From Hahellaceae bacterium (lineage in GTDB: Bacteria > Pseudomonadota > Gammaproteobacteria > Pseudomonadales > Oleiphilaceae), in the NCBI GenBank assembly GCA_024234505.1, contig JACKOD010000004.1, positions 372,001 to 436,000 on the forward strand: 64,000 bases of DNA. Reading direction: 5' to 3'. The notes under the pieces were generated by a model. The model did no database searches and was not told the DNA's origin. It saw only the letters and a list, made by a program, of their open reading frames with translations. Below, one piece after another: positions 53,374-61,278 of the stretch. Within the stretch, counting starts at the first letter, position 1. Each line of letters opens with the position of its first letter. The position numbers were made by a program, and so were the translations under genes.

Positions 53374-53976
53374 TTACTTTTTTTCTATCGGGGATGGGGG
53401 TTGAGTCGCGTTGCCTTTTTGCCATTTTTGAAAGTTATGGCGGTGACGGAAGGTGATGAGTAGTGCTAACAGCATGAAAAATGGGGTCAGGGAGGGCGTT
53501 AGCCAGAACGCCAGTACTGGTGATAAGAGAGCGGTCGTAACCGAGGCAATGGCTGAAATACGAAACTGGTAAAGTAGGCCTGCCCACAGGCTGGTCAGTA
53601 GCAGGGTGAGTGCGGGAGCAATAACGAGTCCGGCGCCCAGGGTGGTTGCCACCCCTTTTCCACCGTTGAAGCGTGAAAAAACCGGATACATGTGCCCTAA
53701 AATGGTTAGCATGGCAGCACTCAGTTGCCAGAAGACTGAGAGGTGGGCTACCTGGACAAGATAAACGGCTGCAACGCCTTTTCCTGCATCGATGACGAGC
53801 GTGATCAGTGCCGGTAAAAAGCCGCCGAGGCGGTACACATTGGTTGCTCCCGGATTTCCAGATCCTTGTGTCAGGGGGCTGCCCAGCTTGAATAAATGGC
53901 AAACAATTCTTGCCCCGGGGAGTGTGCCAAAAAGATAGCTCACTATGAGTAGTGTTGCTGTGAGTAAGGTGTCCAT
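53374..53976 (-). CDS. plsY: Glycerol-3-phosphate acyltransferase PlsY
   Basis: A 200-residue membrane protein with about five membrane helices that moves an acyl group from acyl-phosphate to glycerol-3-phosphate, the first step of phospholipid synthesis. The conserved loops are GSGNPGATNVYR and the phosphate-binding FNGGKGVATTLG, with a third motif near HRHNF. It converges on tsaD with 13 bases between stops and is divergent from folB, a usual tsaD-plsY-folB order. Confidence 0.96.
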   Translation of the reverse strand: MDTLLTATLLIVSYLFGTLPGARIVCHLFKLGSPLTQGSGNPGATNVYRLGGFLPALITLVIDAGKGVAAVYLVQVAHLSVFWQLSAAMLTILGHMYPVFSRFNGGKGVATTLGAGLVIAPALTLLLTSLWAGLLYQFRISAIASVTTALLSPVLAFWLTPSLTPFFMLLALLITFRHRHNFQKWQKGNATQPPSPIEKK

Positions 53977-54154
53977 TTAAGCGTTTGGCCGGTAATCGCG
54001 TTGATTCCTCGGTGTGATGACGGCAGCGAGGAGCGCAGATAAATATTTGTGGTGTTCTTTATAGCGTTTCCTGCATGAGGCGGCAATGCTGGGGGCTCTT
54101 TTTCTCAAAAAGGGGAGAAAGTGATGAATGAATTTGGAGTGGAAGGCGGTGATT

Positions 54155-54511
54155 ATGGATCAGGTGTTTATTGAAGGGCTTGAGGTCGAGACTTTGATCG
54201 GTGTCTATGATTGGGAGCGCACAATTCGGCAACGCGTCATTTTTGATCTCGAAATGGATTATGATTGTCGCGTGGCTGCCGAGGGCGATGCATTGGATAA
54301 AGCGCTGGATTACAGTGCGGTAGCAGAAATGGTTCGTTCGATTACCGACGTGGCGTCATATCAGTTGCTGGAAACGCTGGCAGAAGAAGTTGCCAGCGCG
54401 TTATTGGCAAACTTTGCAATTTCACGAATTCAATTACGCCTATCCAAGCCGGGCGCGGTACCCGCTGCGCGGAATGTGGGTATAAAAATAGTCCGGATGT
54501 CGGAAAAATAG
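54155..54511 (+). CDS. folB: Dihydroneopterin aldolase FolB
   Basis: A 118-residue FolB, which cleaves 7,8-dihydroneopterin in folate synthesis. Family motifs are FIEGLEVETLIGVYDWER at the start, DYSAVAEMV in the middle and the QLRLSKPGAVPAARNVGI end. The ATG at 54155 was chosen over one at 54128 since GGAAGGCGG lies just upstream and the family starts MDQVFIEGL. It is 27 bases upstream of a folK, so two successive folate steps are coexpressed. Confidence 0.95.
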   Translation: MDQVFIEGLEVETLIGVYDWERTIRQRVIFDLEMDYDCRVAAEGDALDKALDYSAVAEMVRSITDVASYQLLETLAEEVASALLANFAISRIQLRLSKPGAVPAARNVGIKIVRMSEK

Positions 54512-54538
54512 AAAATTAGTCATTGTGGTGTGGTTTTC

Positions 54539-55054
54539 ATGGCAGAGGTCTATCTGAGTTTAGGAAGTAATTGTGAGCGCGAAAAGCATATTAGAGCAGC
54601 GCTGGATGCATTAGCTGGATATTTTGGTGCGTTGGTGGTGTCTTCTGTCTACGAGAGTGAGGCTGTCGGGTTTAGTGGTGCCAGCTTTTTGAATCTGGTG
54701 GTAGGGATTAATACATCGATGTCTCCTGGTGCGCTTTCGCAATTATTGAAATCTATCGAGGATGACAATGGAAGAGATCGCATGGCGCCTAAGTTTTCGT
54801 CACGCACATTGGATATAGATATCCTGACCTATGGCGATTTAAAGGGGATGCAAGAAGGGGTCGCGTTGCCTCGGGCCGAAATTGTTCATAATGCGTTTGT
54901 GCTTTGGCCGTTATCCGAGTTGGCGGGAGACAGAATTCACCCTGAGCTGGGGGTCAGCTATGCCGAACTGTGGCGTGATTATCGCTCAGCGCAATTGTTA
55001 CGACCGGTAAAATTTGAATGGGATGGCAAGCAATTGCCTTGCTTGCCATCCTGA
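54539..55054 (+). CDS. folK: HPPK-type pyrophosphokinase, first FolK copy
   Basis: A 171-residue 6-hydroxymethyl-7,8-dihydropterin pyrophosphokinase-like protein. It has LSLGSNCEREKHIRAAL, the ESEAVGFSGASFLNLVV segment, APKFSSRTLDIDIL with the metal-binding aspartates, and PRAEIVHNAFVL. It differs from the more typical second copy at 57 kb (RHWGERTLDLDIL), so the two are not recent duplicates. The ATG at 54539 matches the MAEVYLSLGSN start. It directly follows folB. Confidence 0.88.
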   Translation: MAEVYLSLGSNCEREKHIRAALDALAGYFGALVVSSVYESEAVGFSGASFLNLVVGINTSMSPGALSQLLKSIEDDNGRDRMAPKFSSRTLDIDILTYGDLKGMQEGVALPRAEIVHNAFVLWPLSELAGDRIHPELGVSYAELWRDYRSAQLLRPVKFEWDGKQLPCLPS

Positions 55055-55075
55055 ACAGACGAATATCGCAAGTGA

Positions 55076-55927
55076 TTATTCGCGAGTAAGTGAGATATTG
55101 TCGATTAATCGGGTAGATCCCAGATATGCCGCAACCAGCAGGGTGACCTCTTTGTCGTTCTCTGTCGCGGGTTTGAGTGTCTGGCTGTTAACGATGTTGA
55201 AGTAATCATTTTTGAACCCGGCTTCTGCGAGTGTTTTCTGAGCCTGTTCGGTAATGCTGTCGAGAGTGAGCTTATTGTCTTTTATTGCTTGGGCTGCATG
55301 CTGTAGTGCCTTGAAAACCGTCACCGCAGTTTGTCGCTGGGATTCACTGAGGTAACCGTTTCGGGAGCTTTTTGCCAGTCCATCCGTTTCTCTGACGGTG
55401 GGGACGCCGATAATGTCGATGGGTAATCTCAGGTCACGGGCCATCTTGCGTATGACCGCGAGTTGCTGGTAATCCTTTTCGCCGAAAAAAGCACGGTCAG
55501 GCTGGACCATGTTGAATAGCATGGTCACTACGGTCGCTACTCCTTCAAAGTGCCCTGGCCGACTTGTACCGCAATGCAGTTCGCTGACGTCTGGTACAAT
55601 CACGCGGGTTTGTTTGTCCATGCCTTCCGGATACATTTCGCTGACGCTGGGGGCGAACAATAAGTTGCATTTTGCTGCCGCGAGCTTTTCGCTATCTTGG
55701 GGAAGTGTCCGCGGATAGGCATCCAGGTCTTCGTGAGCGCCGAATTGCAGCGGATTAACAAAAATGCTGGAGATAATGAAGTCGCAGGTTTCTCTGGCGA
55801 CTTCTACCAATCGGATATGACCTTCGTGCAGATTGCCCATCGTGGGTACAAAGCCGATACGCCTGTTTGCTGCCCGCTGGGCTTTGACAATACTGCGCAA
55901 CTCATTGAGCGTGTGAATGGTGTTCAT
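55076..55927 (-). CDS. panC: Pantothenate synthetase PanC
   Basis: A 283-residue enzyme that joins pantoate and beta-alanine with ATP to form pantothenate. Conserved segments: FVPTMGNLHEGHIRLV (the HIGH-type motif), SIFVNPLQFG, FFGEKDYQQLAVI, and GLAKSSRNGYLS (KMSKS-like loop). Length is standard. It is last in the pcnB-folK-panB-panC order and is divergent in direction from the first folK. Confidence 0.97.
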   Translation of the reverse strand: MNTIHTLNELRSIVKAQRAANRRIGFVPTMGNLHEGHIRLVEVARETCDFIISSIFVNPLQFGAHEDLDAYPRTLPQDSEKLAAAKCNLLFAPSVSEMYPEGMDKQTRVIVPDVSELHCGTSRPGHFEGVATVVTMLFNMVQPDRAFFGEKDYQQLAVIRKMARDLRLPIDIIGVPTVRETDGLAKSSRNGYLSESQRQTAVTVFKALQHAAQAIKDNKLTLDSITEQAQKTLAEAGFKNDYFNIVNSQTLKPATENDKEVTLLVAAYLGSTRLIDNISLTRE

Positions 55928-55983
55928 TGGCTACTCTTGATCAAGCAATAGTCTTAAAGTGGATTGGGAGCCTGATTTTTAAT

Positions 55984-56778
55984 TTAGTGCGCGAAACTGT
56001 GCTCTTCGCCCGGGAAGCTTCCGTCTTTCACAGCGGCAACGTAGTGTGAGATCGCTGTATCAATGCTTTCGGCACCGGCCATGAAGTTCTTGACGAACTT
56101 GGGGCGTCTTCCTGGGGTGATGCCAAGCAGGTCATAGATAACCAGTACTTGTGCATCGGTTTGGTTGCCGGCACCAATGCCTATGACCGGGGCATCAATC
56201 GCGCGAGTAATGCGTTCCGCTAACTGATTGGGGACGCATTCCAGTAAAACAATGTCAGCACCGGCGGCTTCAAGAGCGACAGCATCTTCAAGCATTTTCT
56301 CGGCCTGATGTTCGTTGCGCCCCTGCACTTTGTAGCCACCCAATTTGTTTACAGACTGAGGCGTGAGGCCAAGGTGGGCACAAACGGGGATACCTCGTTC
56401 ACTCAGTTTTTCGATTGTTTCGGCGAGCCAGGCACCGCCTTCCAGTTTGACCATGTGCGCGCCTGCCTGCATGAGTCGACTGGCGTTGTACATGGCTTGT
56501 TCGGGCGTAGCGTAACTCATAAAGGGCATGTCAGCCATGATGAGCGCCCCCTGATTGCCTTTGCAGACAGCTGAAACGTGATAAATCATATCTTCCATCG
56601 TGACGGGGAGCGTGCTGTCGTGTCCCTGAAGAACCATTCCCAGAGAGTCCCCTACCAAAATAACCTCGACACCGGCCTGGCTGATGACGTGAGAAAAAGT
56701 AGCGTCGTAAGCCGTGAGGCAGGTGAACTTTTTGCCAGAGGATTTCAGCTCACGCAGCTGTGGAATTGTAATTGCCAT
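55984..56778 (-). CDS. panB: Ketopantoate hydroxymethyltransferase PanB
   Basis: A 264-residue enzyme that adds a hydroxymethyl group to alpha-ketoisovalerate in pantothenate synthesis. It has LTAYDATFSHVI, VGDSLGMVLQGHDSTLPVTM with the metal-binding Asp, GAHMVKLEGG, HLGLTPQSV and GIGAGNQTDAQVLV. It is upstream of panC by 56 bases and belongs to the same core operon. Confidence 0.97.
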   Translation of the reverse strand: MAITIPQLRELKSSGKKFTCLTAYDATFSHVISQAGVEVILVGDSLGMVLQGHDSTLPVTMEDMIYHVSAVCKGNQGALIMADMPFMSYATPEQAMYNASRLMQAGAHMVKLEGGAWLAETIEKLSERGIPVCAHLGLTPQSVNKLGGYKVQGRNEHQAEKMLEDAVALEAAGADIVLLECVPNQLAERITRAIDAPVIGIGAGNQTDAQVLVIYDLLGITPGRRPKFVKNFMAGAESIDTAISHYVAAVKDGSFPGEEHSFAH

Positions 56779-56945
56779 ACAAAGATCCTTTTTTTGAAAA
56801 GGGGAGGTCGCTTTGGTCTGTCAGGTAAAAAGCATGAAATTGAAACATAGGGTAGCTTTAAGCGGCATTGGAAACAATATCCATAAAATCTGCTCGAGGT
56901 TTTGAGTGTCGACAATCTCGGTTGAAGCGCTTTTCCCGCGAAAAT

Positions 56946-57458
56946 TTATGAGCTTAAAATGCTCAGCTGGTTGTCGGTACAGGTAACGAGAAATCCGCTC
57001 AAGGCCGTGCCATCGGGCAGACAAAGTTCAGGCGTGATTTCCAGCATCGGCTTGAGTACAAAGTCGCGATGCGTCAGTTCTTTGTGGGGGATGACCAGTC
57101 TTTCATCTTGAAATGTGAGATCCCCAAAGAGCAGTATATCCAGGTCCAGCGTGCGTTCCCCCCAGTGTCTTTTGCGAATGCGGCCGTGCTGTTGCTCAAT
57201 GGCCTGCAGGGAATTCAGCAGGTCCAGCGGGGCGAGTTCAGTCTGAATGAGCGCGACGGCGTTAACGAAGTCGGGCTGGTCCTGAGGCCCCAGTGGTTTG
57301 CTGGAATAAAGACTGGACTGGGCCAGAAGTTGTGTCCCCGGCAGTTTGTTCAAGGCAATCATGGCTGTTTTTATTTGTAGCGCCGGCTGCTCCAGATTGC
57401 TGCCTAAGCCTATGTAGGCTTGCATTGCGGGGGTAATATCTGACTTTTGGGTTTGCAC
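56946..57458 (-). CDS. folK: HPPK pyrophosphokinase FolK, second copy
   Basis: A 170-residue FolK with the classical motifs AYIGLGSNLEQP, SSLYSSKPLGPQDQPDFVNAV, RKRHWGERTLDLDILLFG and HRDFVLKPMLEI. It transfers pyrophosphate from ATP to hydroxymethyl-dihydropterin. The frame opens with a GTG at 57458; an ATG at 57425 gives the family-like MQAYIGLGSN and may be the true start. Its place between pcnB and panB is the usual folK position in Pseudomonas, so this is likely the main copy. Confidence 0.94.
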   Translation of the reverse strand: MQTQKSDITPAMQAYIGLGSNLEQPALQIKTAMIALNKLPGTQLLAQSSLYSSKPLGPQDQPDFVNAVALIQTELAPLDLLNSLQAIEQQHGRIRKRHWGERTLDLDILLFGDLTFQDERLVIPHKELTHRDFVLKPMLEITPELCLPDGTALSGFLVTCTDNQLSILSS

Positions 57459-57483
57459 GGGAGATCTCTCGAGTGGAGCAATG

Positions 57484-57502
57484 GCGGACGAAGGTCGTCC
57501 GC
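57484..57502. other. Tight GC-rich hairpin between pcnB and folK
   Basis: Perfect 8-base arms GCGGACGA/TCGTCCGC flank a 3-base loop, without a T-tract. It could slow polymerase or protect an mRNA end between the two genes. Confidence 0.5.
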
Positions 57503-57534
57503 GTCAAATGATATTAGAACGTGCTGCGTGAGAT

Positions 57535-58923
57535 TTAATGCGTGGCGGGTTTGCGACCTGCCCCTCCGGGCTTTTTGCGTCTTCGCGGTTTGCGTGCCTT
57601 GGGGGTGGTCTCGACATCACTGGACAGATGCGTTCGCTGTTGGTCATTGGCGTTGAGGTAATTTGTCCACCATGCACCCAGTCCATCGGTTTTTTCGCCA
57701 CTGGACTCTCTTAGTAGCAGGAAATCGTAACCTGCTCGAAACTTGGGGTGTTCAAGTAACTGCTCCGCGCGTCGACCCTGTCGTTTGGGAAGTCGTAACT
57801 GTAGTTCCCAGATGTCTTTCATGGGCAGCGAAAAGCGTTTGGGTATTGCGGTAGCATTGCCCTGATGATGAATGACTTCGTGAGCGGCTTGCTGTAAGGC
57901 AGGGAATGCCGGCAGGCCGCTCTGCATGAGTTCGTGCCAGAGCTGGTTGAATGCTGGCCAGAGCATTGCCGCATACAGAAATGCCGGTGTCACCGGTTTC
58001 TCCTGTTGTATGCGCGAGTCAGTATTGCGCAGTGCCTCCCGTATGAGCTTCAGTGCAACGGTATCGTTGTTTTTGAGGCTTGCTTCAGTTACAGGAAACA
58101 GTTGCTCAAACAGGTTGTACTGGCGTAATAGCTCAAATGTTTTCAGTGCGGAACCTGCCAGAAACAGTTTTAGCACTTCTTCAAACAGACGAGCTGGAGG
58201 AATGTGGCTAAGCAGTGGCGCGAGTTCGGCAATAGGGACTTCGGTTTCCTTGCTGATGCAAAAGTCGAGCTTGGCAGCAAAGCGGATGGCACGAAGCATT
58301 CTTACCGGATCTTCCCGGTAACGTGTCTGAGGATCGCCAATCAATCTTATCTGGCGGGCTTTCAGATCTTTAAGCCCGTCCGCGTAATCGTAGATGGCAA
58401 AATCTTTTATGCAGTAGTAGAGCGCATTGACTGTGAAATCACGCCGGAGCGCGTCCTCTTCCATCGTGCCGTACACGTTGTCGCGCAGCAGCATGCCGTG
58501 TTCACTGCTGGCGCTTTGGTGTTCTGAAAGGTCGTCTTCGCCTTTGTGGTGGCCTCGGAAGGTGGCGACCTCTATGACTTCCCGGCCAAAAAGCACATGA
58601 ACCAGTTTGAAGCGCCGTCCGATGAGTCTGGAGTTTCTGAAGTGGCGATGAACCTCTTCAGGTATGGCGGCAGTAGCAACATCGAAGTCTTTGGGCTTTT
58701 GTCCAAGCAGGAGATCTCTGACGCTGCCTCCTACCAAGTAGGCAGGGTGTCCTGCATCATTCAGTTTGTACAGCACTTTCAGGGCGGGTTGGCTGATATT
58801 TTTCCTGGAAATCGTGTGATTGTCCCGGGAAATTATTTTCAGTTGGTAGTTTGGAGTGGGTGAGGTTGAGGTTTTTTGTCCCGCAATCCGGCTCCATAAA
58901 CCGCTAAGGAATCCTTGACGCAT
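57535..58923 (-). CDS. pcnB: Poly(A) polymerase I
   Basis: A 462-residue PcnB that adds 3' poly(A) tails and promotes RNA decay. The nucleotidyltransferase motif is YLVGGSVRDLLLGQKPKDFD, with GRRFKLVHV and the RRDFTVNALYY and DPVRMLRAIRFAAKLDF segments of class II enzymes, and a basic Arg/Lys-rich tail. The ATG at 58923 gives a normal N-terminus. It lies in the cbrA-cbrB-sRNA-pcnB-folK order of Pseudomonas. Confidence 0.96.
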   Translation of the reverse strand: MRQGFLSGLWSRIAGQKTSTSPTPNYQLKIISRDNHTISRKNISQPALKVLYKLNDAGHPAYLVGGSVRDLLLGQKPKDFDVATAAIPEEVHRHFRNSRLIGRRFKLVHVLFGREVIEVATFRGHHKGEDDLSEHQSASSEHGMLLRDNVYGTMEEDALRRDFTVNALYYCIKDFAIYDYADGLKDLKARQIRLIGDPQTRYREDPVRMLRAIRFAAKLDFCISKETEVPIAELAPLLSHIPPARLFEEVLKLFLAGSALKTFELLRQYNLFEQLFPVTEASLKNNDTVALKLIREALRNTDSRIQQEKPVTPAFLYAAMLWPAFNQLWHELMQSGLPAFPALQQAAHEVIHHQGNATAIPKRFSLPMKDIWELQLRLPKRQGRRAEQLLEHPKFRAGYDFLLLRESSGEKTDGLGAWWTNYLNANDQQRTHLSSDVETTPKARKPRRRKKPGGAGRKPATH

Positions 58924-59169
58924 TAAACTTTATAGCCCTTGGTTGATTACTGCTGTAACCATGCACGCCAATGCTAGTGCATGCTGATTTTAATGTGAGG
59001 CAAATTAAATTTAACCGAAGTTTAACCTGTTGAATTGTTTTAGGCTACGTCAGCGACAAAATGGCTCAAATTATTAGTGGATAAGTATTTATTCTGACTC
59101 TATAGAATAAGTAATTATTTGGATGCTAAAGCAGATCGCCTAAGCGCTAGAGAAAAGATTTGAAGGGGG

Positions 59170-59547
59170 AATAATTAAAGCATGGGAAAGCTGATGCTTT
59201 CCCGTGCTGAGAAGATTTAGACATTCGTTATTATTGTTTTGCATCCTTGTCCCTAAAGGGTTGGTCACCGGTTAAAGTGCCCAGGTGCAAACGGAACGCT
59301 TTGAAAACGTAGAGCGATAGTCTATGGAAGTTTTACTATTGCCGGTCTTTTCCTGTGCTGCTTTTGCAGTTCTACTGGTCAGACCCAAGTAAAATTACCA
59401 TGATTTGTTTCGCTAAAAAGCTAAGTATCCAAAACAATCAGTTCGCCACTTCAGTTACTTTTTTATTTTTATTTTTGTCCGAAGCTATTTCCGCTTTTTT
59501 ATTTTTATTTATGCAGATTTTTTTGTGGTTCTTATTTTTGTTTTCGC
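59170..59547 (-). ncRNA. crcZ: Putative CrcZ-type Hfq-sequestering sRNA
   Basis: No protein gene fits the 942-base gap between cbrB and pcnB, the exact place of crcZ in Pseudomonas. On the minus strand a GG-N10-GC sigma-54 promoter (59573-59556) predicts a start near 59547. The predicted RNA, about 375 bases (P. aeruginosa CrcZ is about 407), has four A-rich Hfq-type motifs: AAAACAAAAATAAGAA at 59544-59529, A-rich repeats at 59510-59494 and 59477-59458, and AAAACAATAATAACG at 59240-59226. It ends at a strong hairpin (59208-59179) followed by TTTAATTATT. In Pseudomonas CbrB activates crcZ and the RNA titrates Hfq/Crc from target mRNAs. Here the role is inferred; the primary sequence has not been compared. 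Confidence 0.75.
59179..59208 (-). terminator. Terminator hairpin of the CrcZ-like RNA
   Basis: Arms 59179-59191 and 59196-59208 (AGCATGGGAAAGC / GCTTTCCCGTGCT) pair over 13 positions with one G-T pair and a 4-base loop. On the minus strand TTTAATTATT follows. Confidence 0.75.
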
Positions 59548-59555
59548 GGTTCTAG

Positions 59556-59573
59556 AAAGCAGGTAGGATGCCA
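59556..59573 (-). promoter_or_regulatory. Sigma-54 promoter of the CrcZ-like RNA
   Basis: TGGCATCCTACCTGCTTT on the minus strand has GG and GC separated by exactly 10 bases, a good match to the consensus TGGCAC-N5-TTGC. It faces pcnB, as expected for control by the sigma-54 activator CbrB encoded just upstream. Confidence 0.75.
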
Positions 59574-59692
59574 GAAAAATTAAAACTATTTAATATCATG
59601 TAGATAGTGATTTTGTGGTTCTCTGGTTTGTTTGTCTGTGGTGGTGTGAACGGTGGTTTTGAGGTGTTTCATAAAGCGCAGCGTTTCGCTGC

Positions 59693-59708
59693 GTAACACT
59701 GGGTAACA
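59693..59708. promoter_or_regulatory. Possible CbrB upstream activator half-sites
   Basis: Two TGTTAC words (as GTAACA on the plus strand at 59693-59698 and 59703-59708) lie about 120-150 bases upstream of the sigma-54 promoter. CbrB sites reported in Pseudomonas are built from TGTTAC and GTAACA halves; here both halves have the same orientation. A CGCAGCG/CGCTGCG hairpin (about 59678-59694) adjoins them. Confidence 0.5.
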
Positions 59709-59808
59709 AACTCGCACATTTGTCTGTGGTTTGTGTGAGCGTTTCTGGCAGATGTAGCGTTAAGTGTGTGTACGATGGTGATAGTTGTGATTGGGTTGGC
59801 ATTTTGGC

Positions 59809-59850
59809 CCCCCCTCCTTTCAATATGTTGCGGGATTGAAAGGAGGGGGG
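59809..59850. other. Perfect 16-base inverted repeat after cbrB
   Basis: CCCCCCTCCTTTCAAT (59809-59824) and its complement (59835-59850) flank a 10-base loop, 16 bases beyond the cbrB stop. No T-run follows on either strand, so it is probably a 3'-end stabiliser or weak terminator of cbrAB. Confidence 0.7.
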
Positions 59851-59865
59851 CAGATGGGCGGGGTA

Positions 59866-61257
59866 TTAATTCTTTTTACGGGGGATGCCAAGCCGTTGAC
59901 GGCGTTCCCAGAGACTTTTACGACTGATGCCAAGCTTTTGTGCGAGTTCTGTTTCGCTCATTTTTTCCTGATTTTCGAGCACAAAGTGCTGGAAGTAGTC
60001 TTCGAGAGAGAGATCTTTGGGCTTTTCTCTGCCGGAGGCGGGGGCGCTGTGCTGATTCACCAGACCGGCAGGTATTTGAATATCGTCGATATCATCTTCA
60101 ATATCGAGCAGATCACCGGTGATCAAGTCGTCGTCACACAGGATCACAGCCCTTTCAATTGCATTCTCGAGTTCTCGGACATTTCCGGGCCAGTCATGAT
60201 TCTGAATGCGTTGCATTGCATCGGGAGAAAGGTGGAATTCTACGTTACCCATCTTGCTGCCCATTTTGTTCAGAAGCAGGCGTGCCAGGCCGAGAACATC
60301 TTCGCCGCGCTCGCGTAATGCCGGTAGCTTGACCTGCATGACATTGAGGCGGTAGTAAAGATCTTCCCTGAATTCGCCGGTTTTGGCGAGCGCGCGAAGA
60401 TTTCTGTGAGTGGCTGCAATCAATCGCACATCAACTTTGCGCGATTGGGTAGATCCTACACGACGAATTTCTCCTTCCTGTAACACCCGGAGTAATCTGG
60501 CTTGTGCTTCGAGAGGTAATTCGCCTATTTCATCGAGAAACAGCGTGCCGCCATCGGCGGCTTCTACCAGACCATTTCGAGTGGTTACCGCGCCGGTAAA
60601 TGCCCCTTTTTCATGCCCGAAGAGTTCTGATTCTATTAATGTTTCCGGAATTGCTGCGCAATTCACGCAGATGAGCGGTTTGTCTGCGCGCAGACTCAGC
60701 TGGTGGAGTGCACGTGCCGCAAGCTCTTTTCCTGTGCCGGATTCTCCCTGAATAAGCACGGTCGTTTCTGTTGGAGCTACTTTGCTTATCAGTCGGAAGA
60801 CTTTTTGCATGGCTTCGCATTTGCCGTAAATAATGTCTTCGATATCGGAGGCGTCACGCACTTCCTTGGGTTCTGCCGAGATGACGGGGGGGTTCAGCTT
60901 TCTTAGCCGTTGTCGTTCCAAAATAAGATTGACGGCGGCGAGCATCTCATCGTGATCGAAAGGTTTGGCGATATAATCCACCGCGCCCATTTTCATGGCG
61001 TCTACTGCAGAACGCAGGCTTGCGTAGCTGGTCATGATGAGAACAGGTGCGCCGTTGGCCAGTTCGATCAGATCGGTACCCGGTCGGCCGGGTAAGCGGA
61101 GGTCGGATATGACCAAATCGAAATTGGTAAGATTGTAGTGATCCAGCGCTTCCTGCACCGATCCCGCCAGACTAACCTGAAAGCGGTGATGCTGGAGCAT
61201 TTTCTGTAGCGCTGATCGGATGATTTCTTCGTCTTCTACAACGAGGATATGACTCAT
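59866..61257 (-). CDS. cbrB: CbrB, NtrC-family sigma-54-dependent response regulator
   Basis: A 463-residue regulator. The receiver domain has VVEDEE, the phospho-acceptor in DLVISDLRLPG (Asp near residue 53) and the Lys of AKPFD. The AAA+ domain has Walker A GESGTGKE, the sigma-54 contact loop GAFTGA, Walker B GGTLFLDEIGEL and an arginine finger region. The C-terminal Fis-like HTH is MSETELAQKLGISRKSLWERR. CbrA/CbrB control carbon-nitrogen balance and amino-acid use in Pseudomonas. The name follows from the gene order with cbrA, pcnB, folK, panB and panC. It starts 21 bases after cbrA. Confidence 0.92.
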   Translation of the reverse strand: MSHILVVEDEEIIRSALQKMLQHHRFQVSLAGSVQEALDHYNLTNFDLVISDLRLPGRPGTDLIELANGAPVLIMTSYASLRSAVDAMKMGAVDYIAKPFDHDEMLAAVNLILERQRLRKLNPPVISAEPKEVRDASDIEDIIYGKCEAMQKVFRLISKVAPTETTVLIQGESGTGKELAARALHQLSLRADKPLICVNCAAIPETLIESELFGHEKGAFTGAVTTRNGLVEAADGGTLFLDEIGELPLEAQARLLRVLQEGEIRRVGSTQSRKVDVRLIAATHRNLRALAKTGEFREDLYYRLNVMQVKLPALRERGEDVLGLARLLLNKMGSKMGNVEFHLSPDAMQRIQNHDWPGNVRELENAIERAVILCDDDLITGDLLDIEDDIDDIQIPAGLVNQHSAPASGREKPKDLSLEDYFQHFVLENQEKMSETELAQKLGISRKSLWERRQRLGIPRKKN

Positions 61258-61278
61258 ACCTGAATGCCTGATTGCCGT

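Noticed and set aside
59355..59555. A 66-codon plus-strand frame with Phe/Leu-rich hydrophobic stretches
   Set aside because: The hydrophobic look comes from T-rich tracts that are the complement of the A-rich motifs of the CrcZ-like RNA; there is no ribosome site.
59596..59823. A 75-codon minus-strand frame after cbrB
   Set aside because: Low-complexity Thr/Gln/His composition, no ribosome site, and it overlaps the regulatory elements of the sRNA promoter.
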